Notes: generated from the sequence alone by a model not told the origin. Positions 51,567 through 60,830 are shown, counted from the stretch's first letter. The stretch is 64,000 bases of DNA from Streptomyces sp. NBC_00572 (GCF_026341815.1 NZ_JAPENX010000001.1:4836001-4900000), one strand, 5' to 3'. A program made the numbers and translations.

Positions 51567-51599
51567 TCACTTGCGGACCGAAAGGTTCCGGTTCGCGTC

Positions 51600-51625
51600 C
51601 AACTCCCTTGAAATCTAGCCGATAT
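51600..51625 (+). promoter_or_regulatory. sigma-WhiG (FliA-type) promoter of whiH
   Basis: GCCGATAT at 51618-51625 matches seven of eight bases of the WhiG/FliA -10 element GCCGATAA. CAAC at 51600-51603 is a weak match to the TAAA -35, 14 bases upstream. In S. coelicolor whiH is known to be transcribed by WhiG, which supports the assignment. Confidence 0.6.
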
Positions 51626-51726
51626 GTCCGATTAATCGTCAATTGTGTAGGGGGTGCCGATCACCCTTTCGTGTGCTTTTCACCAAAGACCTCAAGGGTC
51701 ACGGAGGCAACGCCGACAAAGGATGC

Positions 51727-52614
51727 GTGAGTACCCTTGCGCACACCATGATGACCGCCGCCCGCTCCGTCGACTCCGGCCTCGGCGCCCCGGGCGATCT
51801 CGACCGCTACCCCTACGCGGAGGCGCCCGCCGCCGGCCGTGTGGGCCCGCCCTCCTGGGAGGGGGTGGACACCGACCTGGGCCGCGTCGGCCGCCGGAGC
51901 ACCGGCAACCGGGGGCGCGGGCTGCACGGCCAGCTCGTCCAGCAGCTCGGCCAGATGATCGTCTCCGGTGACCTAGGGGCCGACCGCCCGCTCGTCCCCG
52001 AAGAGATCGGCCAGCGGTTCGAGGTCTCGCGCACCGTCGTCCGCGAGTCTCTGCGCGTCCTGGAGGCGAAGGGGCTCGTCAGTGCCCGCCCGAACGTCGG
52101 CACCCGCGTCAGGCCCGTCAGCGACTGGAACCTCCTCGACCCCGACATCATCGAGTGGCGCGCCTTCGGCCCGCAGCGCGACGACCAGCGCCGCGAGCTG
52201 AACGAGCTGCGCTGGACGATCGAGCCCCTGGCCGCCCGCCTCGCGGCCGGACACGGCCGCGAGGACGTGCAGCAGCGTCTCGCCGACATGGTCGAGATCA
52301 TGGGCCACGCGTTCGCGCAGGGAGACGGCATCACCTTCTCCCGCGCCGACACCGAGTTCCACTCGCTCCTCATCCAGCTCGCCGGGAACCGGATGCTGGA
52401 GCACCTCTCCGGCATCGTCGCCGCCGCGCTGCAGGTGTCCGGCGGCCCCGTCACGGGCTGCGACCGTCCGAGCGAGGCCTGCCTCTCCCACCACGCCCGG
52501 ATCGTGGACGCGCTCGCCGCGGGCGACGCCCTCGGCGCCGAGACGGCCATGCGGGCCCTGCTCGCGGTCCACCCCGAGGTGGACCGCGTCGTCCCCGCCC
52601 CCCGCGAACACTGA
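51727..52614 (+). CDS. whiH: sporulation transcription factor WhiH (GntR/FadR family)
   Basis: 295 aa. A variable N-terminus, then the GntR winged HTH (LHGQLVQQLGQMIVSGDLGADRPLVPEEIGQRFEVSRTVVRESLRVLEAKGLV, about 65-115), and the FadR-type C-terminal domain (FCD) that binds a ligand. WhiH acts in aerial hyphae, where it is required for proper sporulation septation. The start is read as GTG 51727, as in S. coelicolor from memory; ATG 51748 is also possible. Its identity is supported by hrdB directly downstream, the same order as in S. coelicolor, and by a WhiG-type promoter upstream. Confidence 0.92.
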   Translation: MSTLAHTMMTAARSVDSGLGAPGDLDRYPYAEAPAAGRVGPPSWEGVDTDLGRVGRRSTGNRGRGLHGQLVQQLGQMIVSGDLGADRPLVPEEIGQRFEVSRTVVRESLRVLEAKGLVSARPNVGTRVRPVSDWNLLDPDIIEWRAFGPQRDDQRRELNELRWTIEPLAARLAAGHGREDVQQRLADMVEIMGHAFAQGDGITFSRADTEFHSLLIQLAGNRMLEHLSGIVAAALQVSGGPVTGCDRPSEACLSHHARIVDALAAGDALGAETAMRALLAVHPEVDRVVPAPREH

Positions 52615-52675
52615 CCCGCGGGCCGTGGCCGGGAGCGCCGAGGCGCGGACATCGCGTGCCGCCGGGTCCGAGCGG

Positions 52676-52707
52676 CACCCGGGGAGCCCGGAAGGGTTTC
52701 CCGGGTG
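52676..52707 (+). terminator. hairpin after whiH
   Basis: CACCCGGG pairs perfectly with CCCGGGTG around a 16-base loop, 61 bp after the whiH stop. Confidence 0.6.
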
Positions 52708-52800
52708 GTGCCAGGATTCCGGCGGCGTGAATGTACGCTGATATATCCCTCTGCGTCGGTTTGTCGCACATGAGGTGTGACTCGGGCCACGAAGATTGGG

Positions 52801-52828
52801 CGTAACACTCCTCCGAGCCGTGCGATGA
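52801..52828 (+). promoter_or_regulatory. candidate ECF-sigma promoter of hrdB
   Basis: CGTAAC and CGATGA are separated by 16 bp. The AAC of the -35 and the CGA-start of the -10 fit ECF sigma factors. hrdB is known in Streptomyces to be driven by the ECF sigma ShbA; whether this site is the one is inferred. Confidence 0.35.
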
Positions 52829-52992
52829 CCTAAGAGGTGACAGCCGAGGAAGGAATACAGCAGCCGATGGAGGCGCTGTGCAGTTCCCCGGTCCAGCCCG
52901 CGCCGTCGGCACATTCCCCGTCGACGGTCGTCGGCTCCAGCCCGATCCCGGGCGGGGCCGGAAGCCGTTTCCATCGTTCCGAGAGGTTGTTC

Positions 52993-54540
52993 GTGTCGGC
53001 CAGCACATCCCGTACGCTCCCGCCGGAGATCGCCGAGTCCGAGTCTGTGATGGCGCTCATCGAGCGGGGAAAGGCTGATGGGCAGATCGCCGGCGATGAC
53101 GTGCGTCGGGCCTTCGAGGCTGACCAGATTCCGCCAACCCAGTGGAAGAATGTTCTGCGCAGCCTCAATCAGATCCTCGAGGAAGAGGGTGTGACGCTGA
53201 TGGTCAGTGCAGCGGAGTCGCCGAAGCGCGCCCGCAAGAGCGTCGCAGCGAAGAGCCCGGCCAAGCGCACCGCCACCAAGACCGTCACCGCCAGGACGAC
53301 CGTGACGAAGACGACCGTCACGGCCGCCACGGCCTCCGCGGCAGAGGGCGCAGACCCGGCCGACGAGGCCGGATCCGCCGCCAAGAAGGCGGCCGCGAAG
53401 AAGACCGTCGCCAAGAAGACGGTGGCCAAGAAGACCGTCGCGAAGAAGACGGCGGCAAAGAAGACCACGTCCAAGAAGGACGCCGACGAGATCGTCGAGG
53501 GCGAAGAGCTGCTCGAGGACGTCGCGCCCGGCAAGGGCGAGGAAGAAGAGACCGAGGGCGAGAGCAAGGGCTTCGTCCTGTCCGACGACGACGAGGACGA
53601 CGCTCCGGCGCAGCAGGTAGCCGTCGCCGGTGCCACCGCCGACCCGGTCAAGGACTACCTGAAGCAGATCGGCAAGGTCCCCCTCCTCAACGCCGAACAG
53701 GAGGTCGAGCTCGCCAAGCGCATCGAGGCCGGCCTGTTCGCCGAGGACAAGCTCGCCAACTCGGACAAGCTCGCGCCGAAGCTCAAGCGCGAGCTGGAGA
53801 TCATCGCCGAGGACGGCCGCCGCGCCAAGAACCACCTCCTGGAGGCCAACCTCCGTCTGGTGGTCTCCCTGGCCAAGCGCTACACCGGCCGCGGCATGCT
53901 CTTCCTGGACCTGATCCAGGAGGGCAACCTGGGTCTGATCCGCGCGGTCGAGAAGTTCGACTACACCAAGGGCTACAAGTTCTCCACGTACGCCACCTGG
54001 TGGATCCGTCAGGCGATCACCCGCGCCATGGCCGACCAGGCCCGCACCATCCGTATCCCGGTGCACATGGTCGAGGTCATCAACAAGCTCGCGCGCGTGC
54101 AGCGCCAGATGCTTCAGGACCTGGGCCGTGAGCCCACCCCGGAGGAGCTGGCCAAGGAGCTCGACATGACCCCTGAAAAGGTCATCGAGGTCCAGAAGTA
54201 CGGCCGTGAGCCGATCTCCCTCCACACCCCGCTGGGTGAGGACGGCGACAGCGAGTTCGGCGACCTGATCGAGGACTCCGAGGCGGTCGTTCCGGCCGAC
54301 GCGGTGAGCTTCACGCTCCTCCAGGAGCAGCTGCACTCGGTGCTCGACACGCTCTCCGAGCGTGAGGCCGGCGTCGTCTCGATGCGCTTCGGTCTCACCG
54401 ACGGCCAGCCGAAGACGCTGGACGAGATCGGCAAGGTCTACGGCGTGACCCGCGAGCGGATCCGCCAGATCGAGTCGAAGACGATGTCGAAGCTGCGTCA
54501 CCCGTCGCGCTCGCAGGTGCTGCGCGACTACCTCGACTGA
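52993..54540 (+). CDS. hrdB: principal RNA polymerase sigma factor HrdB
   Basis: 515 aa, sigma-70 class. Region 1.1 at the N-terminus (IAESESVMALIERGKADGQI), then a Lys/Ala/Thr-rich segment with repeated KKT-VAKK units and an acidic stretch (about residues 75-205), as in other streptomycete HrdB. Region 1.2 starts at DPVKDYLKQIGKVPLL. Region 2 has NLRLVVSLAKRYTGRGMLFLDLIQEGN and FSTYATWWIRQAITRA; region 4 ends GVTRERIRQIESKTMSKLRHPSRSQ. GTG 52993 follows GAGAGG. Essential housekeeping sigma factor. A terminator hairpin follows at 54598. Confidence 0.98.
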   Translation: MSASTSRTLPPEIAESESVMALIERGKADGQIAGDDVRRAFEADQIPPTQWKNVLRSLNQILEEEGVTLMVSAAESPKRARKSVAAKSPAKRTATKTVTARTTVTKTTVTAATASAAEGADPADEAGSAAKKAAAKKTVAKKTVAKKTVAKKTAAKKTTSKKDADEIVEGEELLEDVAPGKGEEEETEGESKGFVLSDDDEDDAPAQQVAVAGATADPVKDYLKQIGKVPLLNAEQEVELAKRIEAGLFAEDKLANSDKLAPKLKRELEIIAEDGRRAKNHLLEANLRLVVSLAKRYTGRGMLFLDLIQEGNLGLIRAVEKFDYTKGYKFSTYATWWIRQAITRAMADQARTIRIPVHMVEVINKLARVQRQMLQDLGREPTPEELAKELDMTPEKVIEVQKYGREPISLHTPLGEDGDSEFGDLIEDSEAVVPADAVSFTLLQEQLHSVLDTLSEREAGVVSMRFGLTDGQPKTLDEIGKVYGVTRERIRQIESKTMSKLRHPSRSQVLRDYLD

Positions 54541-54597
54541 TCCGTATCCCGACGTCCGTGCGAGCCGCGGACACGAGGCACGGAGCGGTACGCGGAA

Positions 54598-54628
54598 GGG
54601 CCCGGTTCCCCGAGGGGGAGCCGGGCCC
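54598..54628 (+). terminator. terminator hairpin of hrdB
   Basis: GGGCCCGGTTCC pairs with GGAGCCGGGCCC (a single T-G pair) around the CCCGAGG loop, about 58 bp after the hrdB stop. Confidence 0.8.
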
Positions 54629-54708
54629 TCCGGCTGTGCGGGGGTGCACGGCGCGGTCGCGTGCTGGACGCTGGGTGAACCGACATCACCGGAGAGTCAG
54701 GAGGCTCC

Positions 54709-55527
54709 ATGCGTGGTTCCCTCACCCGAGCATTGACCGGTGCTCTGGGCCTGATCGCAGCGGCGGCGGGGCAGCTGGCCACTGCCGCACCCGTGGCCGC
54801 CGACAGCGTCGTGGTGGGCGGCCGGCAGGCCCAGATCGCCGACGCGCCGTGGGTCGTGGCGCTGTCCAGCCGTGACCGGTTCGGGGGTACGCGCGCGGGG
54901 CAGTTCTGCGGGGGCGTGCTCGTGGCGCCGACCAAGGTGCTCACGGCGGCCCACTGCCTGGGCCGCGAGGTGCTCGGCGGCGAGCCGTGGGAGGTGCGCG
55001 ACTTCGTCGTCATCGCAGGCCGGGCCGCGCTGGGCGGACAGGGCGGCCAGGAGGTGCGGATCTCGGACACCTGGGTCAATCCCGACTACGACCCGACGAC
55101 CAACTCGGGCGATCTCGCGGTACTGACGCTCGTCAGCGCGCTTCCGCAGTCTTACGTGATCGGCGTCGCCCGTGCGGGAGACGCGGCGTACACGCCCGGT
55201 ACGGAGGCGGACGTCTACGGCTGGGGCGACACGACCGGCAACGGGACCTATGCCTCCACGCTGCGGACGGCGCGGGTCCAGGTGCTGCCGGACAGCGCGT
55301 GCGAGCGGGCGTACCCGGGCGGATTCGGCGTCCCGTACCGGAGCGACACGATGCTGTGCGCGGGCGACCCTCAGGGCGGCAAGGACGCGTGCCAGGGAGA
55401 CAGCGGAGGCCCGCTCGTGGCGAAGGGGCTGCTCGTCGGCCTGGTGTCCTGGGGCAGCGGTTGCGGGCAGGCGGAGAACCCGGGTGTGTACACCCGTGTC
55501 TCGGCGGTGCTGCTGGCGCGCTTCTGA
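54709..55527 (+). CDS. secreted trypsin-like serine protease
   Basis: 272 aa. Signal peptide with cleavage near AAPVAADS, then VVVGGRQA at the start of the mature enzyme, as in trypsin (IVGG). Catalytic triad: LTAAHCLG (His), SGDLAVLTL (Asp) and CQGDSGGPL (Ser), with six Cys giving the usual disulfides. The Asp-Ala-Cys before GDSGG (KDACQGDSGG) makes an S1 Asp, so trypsin-like cleavage after Arg or Lys is expected. ATG 54709 follows GGAGG. It is probably an extracellular nutrient or developmental protease. Confidence 0.95.
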   Translation: MRGSLTRALTGALGLIAAAAGQLATAAPVAADSVVVGGRQAQIADAPWVVALSSRDRFGGTRAGQFCGGVLVAPTKVLTAAHCLGREVLGGEPWEVRDFVVIAGRAALGGQGGQEVRISDTWVNPDYDPTTNSGDLAVLTLVSALPQSYVIGVARAGDAAYTPGTEADVYGWGDTTGNGTYASTLRTARVQVLPDSACERAYPGGFGVPYRSDTMLCAGDPQGGKDACQGDSGGPLVAKGLLVGLVSWGSGCGQAENPGVYTRVSAVLLARF

Positions 55528-55649
55528 TCAGCGCCGCTGATCGGAGCCTCTGACCAGGGGTTCTGGCCGGGTTCTCCGGCCAGGCCCACCGGTCGGGCCC
55601 GCTGCCGGGTCCCGGCGGTGATCGGTCCCGGACGCGCGGGATACGAGAA

Positions 55650-55689
55650 CGGGCGGCCACTCCCCACGGAATGCGGGGGTGGCCGCCCG
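55650..55689. terminator. bidirectional terminator between the protease gene and the DUF7455 gene
   Basis: CGGGCGGCCACTCCCC pairs with GGGGGTGGCCGCCCG in a near-perfect stem, between convergent genes ending at 55527 and 55736. Confidence 0.85.
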
Positions 55690-55735
55690 AAGTCCGGTCA
55701 GTGGCCGGATCTGGGCTCGTCGTGGATGCGAGGCG

Positions 55736-55966
55736 TCAGTGGTCGTCGCCCATCGTGCGGGCCGGCACGTCCGTCAGGCGGTCCGTCTCATCCTGTATCT
55801 CAACGGCGATCTTCTTGAGTTCCGGCTCGAACTTACGTCCGTGGTGGGCGCAGAAGAGCAAGTCACCTCCGCTGGTCAGGACAACACGCAGGTATGCCTG
55901 GGCGCCGCAGCGGTCGCAGCGGTCAGCGGCCGTCAGGGGGCTCGCGGGGGTCAGAACAGTAGTCAC
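55736..55966 (-). CDS. small zinc-ribbon-like protein (DUF7455)
   Basis: 76 aa. CDRCGAQA and CAHHGRKFEP give two Cys/Cys or Cys/His pairs, a likely zinc ribbon. Conserved in actinobacteria next to hrdB/parE, function unknown. It is on the opposite strand to hrdB and parE and has its own promoter in the 55967-56398 gap. Confidence 0.8.
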   Translation of the reverse strand: MTTVLTPASPLTAADRCDRCGAQAYLRVVLTSGGDLLFCAHHGRKFEPELKKIAVEIQDETDRLTDVPARTMGDDH

Positions 55967-56398
55967 GTCGCCTCTTCTCTAGCTCGACGAGCTGTCGTAC
56001 CAGGGTCAACATCCAACCAGGCCGAAAACGTTCCCGCTCGCGGCTTTTCCTTGAAACTTCTTCCGAGGTGGCTGTCTGCTGCCGGTTGGCGGCGAATGAG
56101 CCGTATTGCGTCGCTCTACGGATTTCGCGTTGCTTGTGTCGGTCAGTCCTCCCGGCGTGGTTGCCGGTTGTTGATGAGGACGTGCCCGGAGCCTAAATGG
56201 TTCATGCCTGGAAGGGAACGTGATGTTCGCGTCACCCCATCGAGGGATCGAACATCCATACGACGCTGGACTAGCATGAGGAATCGGGGAGGGTGGCGTT
56301 ACAACGGCTCTACCAGGCATCGGTACCCTCTGACCGGTGACCGACGCCGGGCCTTACCCCACCGGGCCAGATTTCAAATTCAGCGAGGAGCGAACCGC
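55967..56398. other. divergent intergenic region between the DUF7455 gene and parE
   Basis: 432 bp, noticeably less GC-rich than the genes around it. It must carry the promoters of both genes. GCGAGGAG just before the GTG at 56399 is the parE ribosome binding site. No LexA box or other known operator was recognised. Confidence 0.45.
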
Positions 56399-58516
56399 GT
56401 GACCGCCGAAACGTCCGTGCCGTCCAGTGCGCTGCTGACCGCAGACCGTGACGCTTCCAACTACACCGCGCGGCACCTGCTCGTACTCGAAGGGCTCGAA
56501 GCGGTCCGCAAGCGCCCCGGTATGTACATCGGGTCCACCGACAGCCGCGGCCTGATGCACTGCATCTGGGAGATCATCGACAACTCGGTCGACGAGGCCC
56601 TCGGGGGCTACTGCGACCACATCGAGGTCATCCTCCACGACGACGGATCCGTCGAGGTCCAGGACAACGGCCGGGGCATCCCGGTCGACGTCGAGCCGAA
56701 GACCGGACTCTCCGGAGTCGAGGTCGTCATGACCAAGCTGCACGCTGGCGGAAAGTTCGGCGGCGGATCGTACGCCGCGTCCGGCGGTCTGCACGGCGTC
56801 GGCGCCTCCGTGGTCAACGCCCTGTCGGCCCGTCTCGACGTCGAGGTCGACCGGAACAGCGCCACGCACACGATCAGCTTCCGCCGTGGCGTCCCCGGCA
56901 TCTTCACGGAGCAGGGCCCCGACAGCCCCTTCGATCCGGGCAACGGCCTGCTCAAGGGCAAGCGCGTCCCCAAGACCCGCACCGGTACGCGCGTGCGCTA
57001 CTGGGCGGACCGGCAGATCTTCCTCAAGGACGCCAAGCTCTCCCTGGAGACGCTGCACCAGCGCGCCCGGCAGACCGCCTTCCTCGTCCCCGGCCTCACC
57101 ATCGTCGTCCGCGACGAACGGGACCTGGCGGGGATCGGCAAGAGCGAGGAGACCTTCCGCTTCGACGGCGGCATCAGCGAGTTCTGCGAGTACCTCGCGC
57201 AGGACAAGGCCGTCTGCGACATCCAGCGCCTCACCGGCCAGGGCACCTTCAAGGAGACCGTCCCGGTCCTCGACGAGCGGGGCCACATGACCCCGACCGA
57301 GGTCACCCGCGAGCTCGCCGTCGACGTCGCCCTGCGCTGGGGCACCGGCTACGACTCGAACGTCAAGTCCTTCGTCAACATCATCGCCACCCCCAAGGGC
57401 GGCACCCACGTCTCGGGATTCGAGCAGGCCATCACCAAGACGGTGAACGAGGTCCTGCGCTCGGCGAAGATGCTGCGCGTCGCCGAGGACGACATCGTCA
57501 AGGACGACGCCCTGGAAGGGCTCACGGCCGTCGTGACGGTCCGCCTCGCCGAGCCGCAGTTCGAGGGGCAGACCAAGGAGGTCCTCGGCACGTCCGCGGC
57601 CCGCCGGATCGTGGCGAACGTGGTCGCCAAGGAGCTCAAGGCCTTCCTCACCTCCACCAAGCGGGACGCCAAGGCCCAGGCCCGTGCCGTCCTGGACAAG
57701 GCCGTAGCCGCCGCCCGTACCCGGATTGCGGCCCGCCAGCACAAGGACGCGCAGCGCCGGAAGACCGCGCTCGAGTCCTCCTCGCTGCCGGCCAAACTGG
57801 CCGACTGCCGAAGCGACGACGTGGAGCGCAGCGAGCTCTTCATCGTCGAGGGCGACTCGGCCCTCGGTACGGCCAAGCTCGCCCGCAACAGCGAGTTCCA
57901 GGCCCTGCTGCCGATCCGTGGCAAGATCCTCAACGTCCAGAAGTCGTCCGTCTCGGACATGCTGAAGAACGCCGAGTGCGGGGCGATCATCCAGGTCATA
58001 GGAGCGGGCTCGGGCCGCACCTTCGACATCGACGCGGCCCGCTACGGGAAGATCGTCCTGCTGGTCGACGCCGACGTCGACGGCGCCCACATCCGCTGTC
58101 TGCTGCTGACGCTCTTCCAGCGCTACATGCGGCCGATGGTCGAGGCCGGGCGGGTTTTCGCCGCCGTGCCCCCGCTGCACCGGATCGAGCTCGTCCAGCC
58201 CAAGAAGGGCCAGGACAAGTACGTCTACACGTACTCGGACAACGAGCTGCGCCAGACCCTGCTCGAGTACCAGCGCAAGGGGGTCCGCTACAAGGACTCC
58301 ATCCAGCGCTACAAGGGCCTGGGCGAGATGGACGCCGACCAGCTCGCGGAGACCACGATGGACCCGCGTCACCGCACCCTGCGCCGGATCAACATCGGCG
58401 ACCTGGACGCGGCGGAGCAGGTCTTCGACCTCCTCATGGGCAACGACGTGGCGCCCCGCAAGGAGTTCATCACCGGCTCCGCGGCGACCCTCGACCGCTC
58501 GCGCATCGACGCCTGA
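56399..58516 (+). CDS. parE: DNA topoisomerase IV subunit B (ParE)
   Basis: 705 aa type IIA topoisomerase ATPase subunit. GHKL ATPase domain with EIIDNSVDEALGGYC, DNGRGIPVD and GGKFGGGSYAASGGLHGVGASVVNAL; transducer domain; TOPRIM domain with FIVEGDSALGTAKLARN (about residue 484) and LLVDADVDGAHI. The GyrB/ParE family cannot be split with certainty by motif alone; the place after hrdB is that of parE in S. coelicolor, where gyrB lies near the origin. GTG 56399. It decatenates chromosomes with ParC, which is not in this window. Confidence 0.9.
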   Translation: MTAETSVPSSALLTADRDASNYTARHLLVLEGLEAVRKRPGMYIGSTDSRGLMHCIWEIIDNSVDEALGGYCDHIEVILHDDGSVEVQDNGRGIPVDVEPKTGLSGVEVVMTKLHAGGKFGGGSYAASGGLHGVGASVVNALSARLDVEVDRNSATHTISFRRGVPGIFTEQGPDSPFDPGNGLLKGKRVPKTRTGTRVRYWADRQIFLKDAKLSLETLHQRARQTAFLVPGLTIVVRDERDLAGIGKSEETFRFDGGISEFCEYLAQDKAVCDIQRLTGQGTFKETVPVLDERGHMTPTEVTRELAVDVALRWGTGYDSNVKSFVNIIATPKGGTHVSGFEQAITKTVNEVLRSAKMLRVAEDDIVKDDALEGLTAVVTVRLAEPQFEGQTKEVLGTSAARRIVANVVAKELKAFLTSTKRDAKAQARAVLDKAVAAARTRIAARQHKDAQRRKTALESSSLPAKLADCRSDDVERSELFIVEGDSALGTAKLARNSEFQALLPIRGKILNVQKSSVSDMLKNAECGAIIQVIGAGSGRTFDIDAARYGKIVLLVDADVDGAHIRCLLLTLFQRYMRPMVEAGRVFAAVPPLHRIELVQPKKGQDKYVYTYSDNELRQTLLEYQRKGVRYKDSIQRYKGLGEMDADQLAETTMDPRHRTLRRINIGDLDAAEQVFDLLMGNDVAPRKEFITGSAATLDRSRIDA

Positions 58517-58525
58517 GGTGCTCCA

Positions 58526-58558
58526 CCCGTGGGTGGAGCAGAACGCTCCACCCACGGG
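58526..58558 (+). terminator. terminator hairpin of parE
   Basis: CCCGTGGGTGGAGC pairs perfectly with GCTCCACCCACGGG over 14 bp around a 5-base loop. An alternative perfect hairpin, GCTCCACCC/GGGTGGAGC, forms from 58520-58539, so two exclusive structures are possible. Confidence 0.8.
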
Positions 58559-58614
58559 CCGATCACACGTCCGGCGACTCTCCGTAACATGGGAGATGTC
58601 GGAGGGGGACGGAC

Positions 58615-59829
58615 ATGGGGGAGAGGCGCGACCGAGCGCGCACGAAGAGTGGTGAGGCCCTGGGGGGCTCCTGGAGGGCCTGGCCGTCACGGGAGGCGCT
58701 CACCCGCCTGGGAGTGCCCCGGGGGCGCATCGTCCTCGACTACTGCCTGATCGCGGGCCTGAGCGTCTGGGTGCTGAGCGGCTGCTACACCTCGGGGGCT
58801 TTCGACGGTTGGTACGCGCCCGTGCCTCCGATCGGGTTCGGGCTCTGTGTGATGGCGGCCCTGGCCTACCACCACACGACCTTGGGACACCGGCTGCCGG
58901 CCTCGCTGGGGCTCCTGGCCGTGATAGCTCTCTGTGGTCTCGGGGCCTACGCGGTCGGCGCTCCGACGTCCGCGACCGTGATGTGGATAGTCGTCTCGGT
59001 CATGGCGATGGAGCGGCTGCCGCTTCCGGTCGGCCTCGCCACCGTGGCGGTGCTCGTCACCGGCTTCGTGGAGGCCGACGAGACCGGGATACTCGGAGCG
59101 GGTGTCACCACGGCGGCCGTGCTCCTCGCGGGCTACTCACTCCGGCTGGACGCCCAGGCCCGCGGTGCGGGGTTCCAGCTGCTCGCCCAGGAGCGACTCG
59201 CCCGGGAGGCCGAGGCCGCTTCGGCGGCGCTCGCCGAGCGGGCCAGGATCGCCCGCGAGATACACGACGTGCTCGCGCACAGCCTCTCCGCGCAGATGGT
59301 GCATCTGGAGGTCGCACGGCTCCAGATCGAGTCGGGATCGGAGCGGGCGGAGATCCTCAAGCTCGTGACCTCGGCCCGCTCCATGGCCAAGGAAGGCCTC
59401 GCCGAGACCCGGCACGCGCTGTCGGCGCTGCGCGGTGACATGGTGCCCGTCGAGGACTACCTGCGGGACCTGGCACGGGAGGACCGCACCCAGGTCGACG
59501 TCACCGGCGAGCGCCGGGACCTGCCCGCCGAAGCGTCCCAGGCAGTACGACGAGTGGCACAGGAGGCTCTCACCAATGTCCGCAAGCACGCCCCGGGAGC
59601 CCGGACCCGGATCCGGCTCGCCTACGAGGTGGACAGGATCTGCCTGGAGATATGTGACTCCGGGCCACCTCCGACGCCAGAGGGCGGTCCCGAAGGGTAT
59701 GAGCTCGGCTCCTCCGGCTCCGGATACGGGCTGCGCGGTATGAGGGAGCGCGCCGAACTGCTGGGTGGCAGCCTGGACGCGGGGCCGGAGGGCCAGGGGT
59801 TCGCGGTGCGGCTGCGGGTGCCGGCATGA
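58615..59829 (+). CDS. sensor histidine kinase (NarL-type partner, HisKA_3)
   Basis: 404 aa. About four or five membrane segments between residues 38 and 185, then the dimerisation/phosphoacceptor helix with REIHDVLAHSLSAQ (phospho-His about 222) and an HATPase domain (EALTNVRKHAPG, GYGLRGMRERAELLGG). The signal is unknown. ATG 58615. The stop overlaps the start of the response regulator gene by ATGA (59826-59829), so the two are translated together. Confidence 0.9.
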   Translation: MGERRDRARTKSGEALGGSWRAWPSREALTRLGVPRGRIVLDYCLIAGLSVWVLSGCYTSGAFDGWYAPVPPIGFGLCVMAALAYHHTTLGHRLPASLGLLAVIALCGLGAYAVGAPTSATVMWIVVSVMAMERLPLPVGLATVAVLVTGFVEADETGILGAGVTTAAVLLAGYSLRLDAQARGAGFQLLAQERLAREAEAASAALAERARIAREIHDVLAHSLSAQMVHLEVARLQIESGSERAEILKLVTSARSMAKEGLAETRHALSALRGDMVPVEDYLRDLAREDRTQVDVTGERRDLPAEASQAVRRVAQEALTNVRKHAPGARTRIRLAYEVDRICLEICDSGPPPTPEGGPEGYELGSSGSGYGLRGMRERAELLGGSLDAGPEGQGFAVRLRVPA

Positions 59830-60731
59830 GCGGCCAGCTGAGGGCCGACGGCGGCCCGGAGGGGGCGGACCGCGGTCAGGAGAGCTCCGACCGGGGTCAG
59901 GAGAGCGCCGACGGCCGGCAGGGGGGTCTGTCCACCCGGGATTCCGGTGTGCCGGAGGGTCTCTCCGTGTCGGAGAGCGCCGGTGCTCCCGGGAAGGCTC
60001 GGGTGGTGCGGGTGGTGGTCGCCGACGATCAGGCCGTCGTGCGGGAGGGCATCGTGATGCTGCTCGGGTTGCTTCCCGGGGTCGAGGTCGTGGGGGCGGC
60101 CCGGGACGGGGAGGAAGCGGTCGCGCTGACCGCCGAACTGGAGCCCGACGTGGTCCTGATGGATCTGCGGATGCCCCGCTGCGACGGCGTCGAGGCCACC
60201 CGCCGGATCCGCGAGCTGTACTCCGGGACGGAGGTCGTGGTGCTCACCACATACGCCGACGACGAGTCGCTGTTCCCCGCGCTGCGGGCGGGGGCGCGGG
60301 GCTACCTGACCAAGGACGCGGGCGGGGACGAGATCGTACGGGCCCTGAGGGACGTGACCGATGGGCGGGCGGGGCTTTCCCCCACGGTGCAGCGGCGGTT
60401 GCTGGAGCAGTTGATGGAACGGGGGGAGCGTCCCGAGCGGGCGGAGCCGGCGGGTGGTCCCGGACCGCGGTCCGCGGAGCCGGGTGCCGCCGCCGGGCCC
60501 GTGGCCCCGGAGGCCGACGGGCTCACCGAGCGGGAGACGGAGGTGCTCGTGCTCGTCGCCGACGGGCTCTCCAACCAGGAGATCGCCGTGCGGCTGCGGA
60601 TCTCCACGGCCACGGTGAAGACCCATATCAACAACCTCTTCGCCAAGACGGGGGTACGCGACCGGGCGCAGGCCGTGCGATACGCATATCAGCACGGTCT
60701 GGTCAGGGCACCTGGTCGGAGAGTCACCTGA
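59826..60731 (+). CDS. response regulator, NarL/LuxR type
   Basis: 301 aa. The receiver starts near residue 60 (VVRVVVADDQAVVREGI), with the phospho-Asp in PDVVLMDLRMP and the Lys in GYLTKDAG. The C-terminal LuxR HTH is LTERETEVLVLVADGLSNQEIAVRLRISTATVKTHINNL. The first about 55 residues are a repetitive, charged and unconserved tail (GADRGQESSDRGQESADGRQG), so an internal start nearer the receiver is possible; the ATGA coupling favours the first ATG. Confidence 0.9.
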   Translation: MSGQLRADGGPEGADRGQESSDRGQESADGRQGGLSTRDSGVPEGLSVSESAGAPGKARVVRVVVADDQAVVREGIVMLLGLLPGVEVVGAARDGEEAVALTAELEPDVVLMDLRMPRCDGVEATRRIRELYSGTEVVVLTTYADDESLFPALRAGARGYLTKDAGGDEIVRALRDVTDGRAGLSPTVQRRLLEQLMERGERPERAEPAGGPGPRSAEPGAAAGPVAPEADGLTERETEVLVLVADGLSNQEIAVRLRISTATVKTHINNLFAKTGVRDRAQAVRYAYQHGLVRAPGRRVT

Positions 60732-60830
60732 TGGGGTGAACAGCAGGGGGAGAAGAGTCCGGGATCTTCCCGCTCTGTCCATCCTTGGGCACGCGGCCGA
60801 AACGGTTCGCTTGTCAAGGAGAGTTGGCCG

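Larger units (their letters stand above)
52615..52992. other. whiH-hrdB intergenic region and hrdB leader
   Basis: 378 bp. It contains a hairpin (52676-52707) ending whiH, an AT-rich patch near 52735-52750, and a possible ECF-type promoter (GTAAC at 52802-52806, CGATGA at 52823-52828, 16 bp apart). The hrdB frame is open back to a GTG at 52837, but the streptomycete hrdB start is at 52993; the intervening 52 codons look like leader. Confidence 0.5.

Noticed and set aside
52837..52992. Longer hrdB starting at GTG 52837
   Set aside because: The added 52 residues are unlike HrdB proteins I know, whereas the start at 52993 has GAGAGG and the normal N-terminus; the extra stretch is leader.
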